Source: Nocardia sp. CNY236 (lineage in GTDB: Bacteria; Actinomycetota; Actinomycetes; Mycobacteriales; Mycobacteriaceae). Taken from it: a stretch of DNA of 64,000 bases. Numbering within the stretch: position 1 is the first letter of the stretch; each line of letters starts with the position of its first letter. The DNA is taken from assembly GCF_000482385.1 (NCBI RefSeq), contig NZ_AXVD01000003.1, positions 1 to 64,000 of the forward strand. Direction: 5' to 3'. The position numbers and the translations under genes are program-made. This document shows positions 59,193-64,000 of this stretch, piece by piece. Under the pieces are notes generated by a model. It saw nothing but the letters and a program-made list of their open reading frames with translations. It searched no databases and was not told the origin of the DNA.

Positions 59193-60578
59193 CTACGCGT
59201 CCCCGAGCAGGTCGGCGATTCCACGTCGCAGTTCGAGCATGCCTGTTGCGTTCTTGATACGGTCTTCACCGGTCGCCCGATACATCTTCTTGAAATGGTC
59301 GAGAACGCGTATTGACGATGTGCTGGAAGCGCTTTCGATAGCCTTTGCACCGAGAGCCAACCCCTCGTCTGGATCCCCGTGGCGCAGCTGTAGCGCAGCA
59401 AGCTGTGTGAGGCAGAGTTGCCGAGATCGAGCGTGCTCATCTGAAAGCTGTAGCGCGAGCCGAAGGCGATCAATAGTGTTGGATACTCCGGTGTTTCGCT
59501 CGTAAGCAAGATCGAACAAGCCGTGTGCGGTATCGCTGTTCAGCAACTGTGCGTTATAGTAGGCGCTGAATCCTTCGTATTCCGTGTCTGGGTGGTTTTG
59601 GTCTGCGGCCTCTGAAAAGTATTGCTCCGCTTCCTGAACAGACCTGATGCACTCGACATCATTGCCCAACCGACCGAACGCGCGAACTTGTACGGCGGCT
59701 ATGTCGGCTCTGCGCAGCAACGAAATGCGATCGGAGCGGACCGACGCGACACCCAGCATGGTGAGTGCATCGTCTGCATTGCCGAGAAATATCGCCTGCC
59801 GCGCCATGCAAGTCAGAATCGCGGAGCGCAACCACCATTCGCCAGCTTCATCGGCCATTCGTAAACCCGCTTGGAAATGAGCCCGAGCCGGACCGTGCTG
59901 CCCACGATCGTAGTAGGCCCATCCCACCACCCGAAAGAACGTTCCGATTGCTGATAGCATGGCAGTCCGGACGCGCGACGGCATGTCCGCTTCGAGATAT
60001 CCTACGGCTGTACGTAATTGGGAGGCCATCCCCTCACCGATCCGCAGTCCCGCATCATCCGCAGCACGGAACAGCCCTGCCCATGACCGTATCTGGGCAA
60101 CGTGGTCCATTCCCGCCCGGCGGGGTACAGGCGGCTCGATAGGCGCGCTTCCGACAGGATCGAGGCCATTGTCGACGATCGCGACAGAGGCCGCTAGCAA
60201 TCCGCGCAGAAATTGATTGCGGTTCACCTCGTCCTCGCCCTCCTTCATAGCGGTGTCGGGATCCGGAAGATCGCCGGTGTCTTCCGCCGAGATAATAGGA
60301 CGACTCTCTGAACGAAGGCCGGGTGCGAGGCGCGGGACCAGATCAGCCAACTGTGCTTGAAACCTGGCCAACTGTTCGTCATCGAGCCTGCGCAGCACCG
60401 TGTCCATGCCTGCGGCGAATTCACCTGTCAAAGTGATCGTTTCGCGTCGCCGCTCCCATTTCCCAACTGCCGCCTCAGAGAAGCCAGTTATCTCGGCCAG
60501 TCTGCGCTGGCTGATCCGCAGGGCATCCCGGCGTAGAGCGCGCACCTCCAACCCGGTCCACCTGGTCACGACAATCAC
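59193..60578 (-). CDS. XRE-type HTH regulator with TPR-like C-terminal domain
   Basis: 461 residues from GTG 60578. HTH: VTRWTGLEVRALRRDALRISQRRLAEITGFSEAAVGKWERR, a full lambda-repressor-like unit with the K-W-E turn. After an acidic linker, the C-terminal 300 residues are helical repeats (AGLFRAADDAGLRIGEGMASQLRTAVGYLE, YYDRGQHGPARAHFQAGLRMADEAGEWWL, LADLRQ-like QLAALQLRHGDPDEGLALGAKAIE). It is paralogous to the regulator at 48.6 kb. It is divergent from two small coupled genes, which are its likely targets. Confidence 0.87.
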   Translation of the reverse strand: MIVVTRWTGLEVRALRRDALRISQRRLAEITGFSEAAVGKWERRRETITLTGEFAAGMDTVLRRLDDEQLARFQAQLADLVPRLAPGLRSESRPIISAEDTGDLPDPDTAMKEGEDEVNRNQFLRGLLAASVAIVDNGLDPVGSAPIEPPVPRRAGMDHVAQIRSWAGLFRAADDAGLRIGEGMASQLRTAVGYLEADMPSRVRTAMLSAIGTFFRVVGWAYYDRGQHGPARAHFQAGLRMADEAGEWWLRSAILTCMARQAIFLGNADDALTMLGVASVRSDRISLLRRADIAAVQVRAFGRLGNDVECIRSVQEAEQYFSEAADQNHPDTEYEGFSAYYNAQLLNSDTAHGLFDLAYERNTGVSNTIDRLRLALQLSDEHARSRQLCLTQLAALQLRHGDPDEGLALGAKAIESASSTSSIRVLDHFKKMYRATGEDRIKNATGMLELRRGIADLLGDA

Positions 60579-60764
60579 TACGCCTGCCCCTCGGTGTCCG
60601 CTGGTTGTGTATAGGCAGCGTAAGGGTTCCGTACGCAGCGCGTGCCTTCAATCGCAGCTCCGCGGACGAAATGCTCATACATAGCCCCGTCGCCGGGCAG
60701 ACGCCGTGCCTTGATCAGGTCCCCGGCGGCGGGTGCGTACCAATGGGCAACAGAAGGGGAAGCC

Positions 60765-60962
60765 ATGGACCACGAGGAAGTGCCAGAGCGATACCTGCAG
60801 CGCTACGACGGGACATGGTCTCTGGTCGGGCCGGATGGATGGGAAATCACACCTGAAGAGCTGACCGAATTTCGAGCCGATGTGACGTCACCCATCGCGG
60901 CTTTGGCGCTTCCAGCGATCGATGTAGAACCGATCTCGGTGCGGGATGGAGAGGTTCGATGA
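60765..60962 (+). CDS. Small acidic hypothetical protein
   Basis: 65 residues from ATG 60765 with GAAGGGGAAG upstream. DHEEVPERYLQRYDGTWSLVG and WEITPEELTEFRADVTSPIA form an acidic, soluble protein without a known family. The stop overlaps the ATG of a 52-residue membrane protein (ATGA), so the two are coupled. Placed divergently from the XRE/TPR regulator, an arrangement seen repeatedly in Streptomyces and Nocardia for small effector genes. Function unknown. Confidence 0.6.
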   Translation: MDHEEVPERYLQRYDGTWSLVGPDGWEITPEELTEFRADVTSPIAALALPAIDVEPISVRDGEVR

Positions 60963-61117
60963 ACAGTGGATGGACCACGCTCGGGTGGGTAGCCGTGGTC
61001 GGTTTGCCCTTGGTGGTGACCGTGGCCGTGATTCTCTGGCCCCAACGCATCGCGAAGGATCGAACTGTGCGTGCGATTCGGCGGCGCGTCGAGGATGAGG
61101 CCTCTGCTAACAAGTGA
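60959..61117 (+). CDS. Tiny single-pass membrane protein
   Basis: 52 residues from ATG 60959, overlapping the previous stop by 4 bp. One membrane segment (TLGWVAVVGLPLVVTVAVIL) is followed by a basic, then mixed-charge tail (WPQRIAKDRTVRAIRRRVEDE), so N-out/C-in topology is expected. No family recognised. Translational coupling with the acidic 65-residue protein suggests that the two act together, perhaps at the membrane. Confidence 0.6.
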   Translation: MNSGWTTLGWVAVVGLPLVVTVAVILWPQRIAKDRTVRAIRRRVEDEASANK

Positions 61118-61203
61118 CCGTTGTGTACCGTTTCGGTGTTCGTCGGCGTGGAGAGCGTCGCCCGGTGTGGCTGCGCTGGTTCAGGCCAGACGCGACCAGG
61201 ATT

Positions 61204-61935
61204 TCAGCTGACCCGGAAAGTCGCTTCGGCGGCGATGAGCTGTGCGAGGTCGTCGGGGCGGCTCCACATGGGCCAGTGACCGGTCGGGAGATCGATGAGG
61301 TCGAGGTGCCGAAGGTTCACGACCTCGGCGAACATTGGATGACCGGCGTTGGCCAGCTCCATCAGCTGCGCACTCGGGATCGAGCAGCACACCACCGTGG
61401 TCGGGACCTTCAGACGGGCATCGTTGGCGAGTTCCACTGGCTGACGAAGCACGAGACCGGGTTCCGGGACGGCTCGTGCCCGGAAGCGCTCGAGAACGTG
61501 ACTGCTCAAGCCTTCGAGGCTGGCCTGTTCCTCGAGCACGTCGAAGGGCGGCAGGGGCAGCTCGTCCAAATCGTCGGGCATGTCCGGAGCGAAGACGCTT
61601 CCGGGCGCTACCGGCCCGCTGTCGACCCAGACCACACGGCGGACGAGTTCGGGGCGCTGATCGAGCACACGGCTCACCGGAGCGTTGGCTCCGCTGTGCG
61701 CCACGATGACCACCGGCTGCTCTTCGGTAGCGGCAGCCTGTTCGATCGCCGCAACCTGGTCGTCGAGCGTCCTGAACGCTCGTTCACGGTCGCCTTCATC
61801 CAGGCCGGGAAGGGTCATCGGGATGGCTCGCCGGCCCGCAGCGGTCAGGTGTTCCACCACCTCGTCCCACGCCCATGCCCCCAGCCAGTGGCCAGCGATC
61901 AAGATGATGGTCGGTTCGCTCGTGGTGGTTGTCAT
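61204..61935 (-). CDS. Alpha/beta-fold hydrolase
   Basis: 243 residues from ATG 61935. ILIAGHWLGAWAWDEVVEHL gives the oxyanion-hole region, VVIVAHSGANAPVSRVL the nucleophile elbow (H-S-G-A-N, Ser), and LPTGHWPMWSRPDDLAQLI the catalytic His near the end. The fold resembles salicylate esterase/EST-like hydrolases often found divergent from WYL regulators in actinobacteria. It is divergent from the WYL regulator, with 73 bp between starts holding an ACCC-GGGT imperfect dyad (61960-61974). Substrate unknown. Confidence 0.88.
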   Translation of the reverse strand: MTTTTSEPTIILIAGHWLGAWAWDEVVEHLTAAGRRAIPMTLPGLDEGDRERAFRTLDDQVAAIEQAAATEEQPVVIVAHSGANAPVSRVLDQRPELVRRVVWVDSGPVAPGSVFAPDMPDDLDELPLPPFDVLEEQASLEGLSSHVLERFRARAVPEPGLVLRQPVELANDARLKVPTTVVCCSIPSAQLMELANAGHPMFAEVVNLRHLDLIDLPTGHWPMWSRPDDLAQLIAAEATFRVS

Positions 61936-62008
61936 GCTGCGATACTCGCATACCCCTAGGACAAGGGTGTGTCACCATTTCTGACATGATTTTCGCTGGG
62001 GTGCAGAA

Positions 62009-62692
62009 GTGAAACGAGCAGAGCGGCTCCACGCGCTATCCGAGATGCTGCGCCGGGCTGGTTCCCGCGGATGCACGGCCGAGCGACTAGCGGCGGAGTT
62101 CAGCGTGTCGGTGCGGACAGTCAAAAGAGATCTCAGCGCCCTCGAGAACAGCGGTATGCCGATCTGGTCGCGCCCGGGGCCTGGCGGCGGCTACGGTCTA
62201 GCCGCTCGGGCGAGCCTCCCGCCGGTCAGCCTGAGCCCCGCGCAGGCGGTGGCGCTACTCGCGGCCGTCTCAGCTGCATCCGACGCCCCCTATGCAGACC
62301 TGGCCTGCGCTGGCGTTCAAAAAGTCCTGGACGTCCTCGACCCCAAAACCCGAACGAAAGCACACGAACTCGCAAGTCGCATCTGGGTGGACACACCATC
62401 GCCTACCGTGCGCGCGGTCAGATCGGCACTCGAAGAAGCGATGGCCGAGCAACGCGTCGTGCGTATCCGCTACACCTCGCGTGAGGACAGCGAGACGACC
62501 CGCGACATCGAGCCGATCATGTTCGCATCCACCAACGACCGTTGGTACCTGATCGGCTGGTGCCGGCTACGCAGTGACATCCGATGGTTCCTCGTAGCGC
62601 GAATCGAGCACGCCAGCGTGACCACGATTCCCTGCAGTGGCCACAGTATCCAGGAAGTCGGCACTCCCCCCGCGACGGCAAAGTCCGTGTAG
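62009..62692 (+). CDS. DeoR/WYL-domain transcriptional regulator (YafY-type)
   Basis: 227 residues from GTG 62009. N-terminal HTH: RAERLHALSEMLRRAGSRGCTAERLAAEFSVSVRTVKRDLSALENSG, then the wing G-G-G-Y-G-L. The WYL domain follows (VVRIRYTSREDSETTRDIEPIMFASTNDRWYLIGWCRLRSDIRWFLVARIE) with W-Y-L intact. The C-terminal extension is short. Such proteins sense nucleic acid or small ligands and usually control the divergent hydrolase gene. Confidence 0.9.
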   Translation: MKRAERLHALSEMLRRAGSRGCTAERLAAEFSVSVRTVKRDLSALENSGMPIWSRPGPGGGYGLAARASLPPVSLSPAQAVALLAAVSAASDAPYADLACAGVQKVLDVLDPKTRTKAHELASRIWVDTPSPTVRAVRSALEEAMAEQRVVRIRYTSREDSETTRDIEPIMFASTNDRWYLIGWCRLRSDIRWFLVARIEHASVTTIPCSGHSIQEVGTPPATAKSV

Positions 62693-63657
62693 AGCCGAGG
62701 GGCGCCATAGGCGTTCACTCGCTACACATGGGCGTCGGCCAGCATTTCTTCGTCGGCGCTCTCGAGACTTGTAGCGCAACGCCAAGAGATCCAGCAGTTT
62801 CCCACGGTCGCCGATCCGAAAACAAACCTCACCCGCCTACGGCCCGCGCAGCAGGTTCAATCTGACGATTTCGACGATCGAGTCGGTTGGCCGACCGTGC
62901 GTGTCGCGGTCTCGGCAGGTAGATGCCCGGCTGCGGCGAGTGTGCGGAGAATGACCTGCCGTCCACAGATTGACATTCACTCGGGAGGCGCGCAGCAGGG
63001 GTGGATGAGGCTACGGTAATGAGGAACACCGTCGAGCAGTTGGTCGGCTGCCGAATCCGACAGGACCTCTTTCGAACTGCCGCAGGCTCGCTATCTCTGG
63101 GCGAGGGATTACTCCGCTCGGCCTTCCGGCGCGGAGTGTCGCCGGGTTCGGATGGGTATCCCTGGAAGGCCCGGACTGCACGACCACTCCACCACGGGAC
63201 GAGCGCCTCGCCCCTGCCCGCCGCGACTCTCACCGGCAGCGCACACCGAAGATCGGAGCACGAACATGCACGACGACAACCCCGGACTATTCAGTCATGC
63301 CCCCGCAGAACCTGAGCCGTACTCGATACCGGCCGATGCTCCGCAACCAGTTTTCCTTGCCGCGGTGCCCGAGCCGGACACCGCCAGCTGCCCGGACGTT
63401 GGTACCAGATAGGCCGGTACTAGCCAGGGCAGGCGCTCGATGTGTGCGCTGTCCGGCCGGAAGACACGATCACCGACTTCATGTAGCCAGCGCCGGGACA
63501 GCTTCCCTCCACGCAAGGCGAACTGCAGGAACACGATCGCGGCCACCACCAGTCTTGGCGCTTGGCTCGCTACGCGGACTCGAGACATGTTTCGGCCGTG
63601 GACCTTTTGCCGCGAATTAGGTCGGAAACTGTCCTATACCTGCGACACACTCGACTC
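62693..63657. other. 965-nt stretch without a supported gene
   Basis: No frame here shows a recognised domain. A 48-codon frame at 63266-63412 (MHDDNPGLFSHAPAEPEPY, Pro/Glu-rich) and a hydrophobic minus-strand frame around 63480-63588 (LVVAAIVFLQFALRGG) are the only protein-like bits, both without clear ribosome binding sites. It may contain decayed genes and the promoter of the gene at 63658. Confidence 0.45.
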
Positions 63658-64000
63658 ATGAGCGAAACTGAATCGACCCTGGATCAGACCGACATCACCG
63701 ACTACAACGATCCGAACGCGCCGTGGAACTGGGCGTGGGATCAGGAAGACGGCATAGCGGCCTGGAACGATGATGTGATCAAGGAGTTCCGGCAGAACGC
63801 GGGCAAGGTGGGCGGCGCTTATGCGGACGGGGACCTCATTTTGCTCACCACCACCGGAGCCAGGAGCGGCAAGCGGCACACGACTCCGCTGGGACCTCTG
63901 TACCGGGACGGCACCATGTACGTGAGTTCGTTCTCCGAGAGCAAGTACCCGGACTGGTGGTACAACATCAAGGCGAATCCGCAAGCCACCATCGAGCTTC
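63658..64000 (+). CDS. Deazaflavin-dependent nitroreductase (Ddn/DUF385) family protein, cut by window end
   Basis: 114 residues are visible from ATG 63658. After an acidic N-terminus (SETESTLDQTDITDYNDPN) come WNDDVIKEFRQNAGKVGG, LILLTTTGARSGKRHTTPLGPLYRDGTMYV and YPDWWYNIKANPQATIEL. T-T-G-x-x-S-G-K-x-R/H and W-W-Y-N-I-K-A-N-P are the F420-binding signature of Ddn-like proteins. It is more typical of the family than the relative at 52666. The C-terminal 30-40 residues lie beyond the window. Confidence 0.9.
   Translation, partial: MSETESTLDQTDITDYNDPNAPWNWAWDQEDGIAAWNDDVIKEFRQNAGKVGGAYADGDLILLTTTGARSGKRHTTPLGPLYRDGTMYVSSFSESKYPDWWYNIKANPQATIEL

Overview
The window is high-GC actinobacterial DNA. 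Gene content and order point to Mycobacteriales, most probably Nocardia or a close relative. Two blocks keep the order known from Mycobacterium tuberculosis. The first (24.5-43.3 kb) matches Rv3044-Rv3028c: fecB, ctaD, serB, ABC ATPase, NUDIX protein, echA17-like, Rv3038c, Rv3037c, Rv3035, Rv3034c, then the Rv3032/Rv3031/Rv3030 glucan genes and fixA-fixB. The second (55.6-57.5 kb) matches Rv3027c-Rv3026c. nrdF at 4.8 kb corresponds to Rv3048c. No tRNA or rRNA was found.

Layout. 1-3 kb is decayed DNA: an IS630-type transposase end, a DUF2628 gene without a normal start codon, an unrecognised remnant, a frameshifted alpha/beta hydrolase and an intact LLM flavoprotein. 3.2-5.8 kb holds mgtE behind a structured leader and convergent nrdF. 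5.9-24.3 kb is a secondary-metabolite insertion between nrdF and fecB: a 4,447-residue three-module NRPS (C-A-T-E, C-A-T, C-A-T-E-TE) overlapping a DrrABC-type exporter, with an oxidoreductase, an acetyltransferase and a broken permease copy downstream. The peptide is predicted to be D-L-D, begun by a condensation domain with no loading partner; no MbtH-like gene is visible.

24.5-43.3 kb is core metabolism: siderophore/heme-type binding lipoprotein, cytochrome oxidase subunit I, phosphoserine phosphatase, methyltransferases, the polymethylated/alpha-glucan locus (GT4, GH57, methyltransferase) and electron-transfer flavoprotein. Several genes in this stretch end in short tandem repeats whose period is a multiple of three and that carry the stop codon in each unit.

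43.3-55.6 kb is an accessory insertion between fixB and the OlsB/OlsA-like pair: back-to-back truncated dapA and lysR genes, an MFS exporter, a secreted protein, an IS630 remnant, an XRE-regulator/phosphotransferase operon, a DUF4254-like protein, a collapsed methyltransferase, a TetR gene with a paired operator, YnfA, a Ddn-like protein and a LysR/NDH-2 divergent pair. 57.5-64 kb is again accessory: a decayed three-repeat CRISPR (type I-E spacing), another broken IS630 element, a thiamine-binding protein, a second XRE/TPR regulator divergent from two tiny coupled genes, a hydrolase/WYL-regulator divergent pair and a Ddn-like gene cut by the window end.
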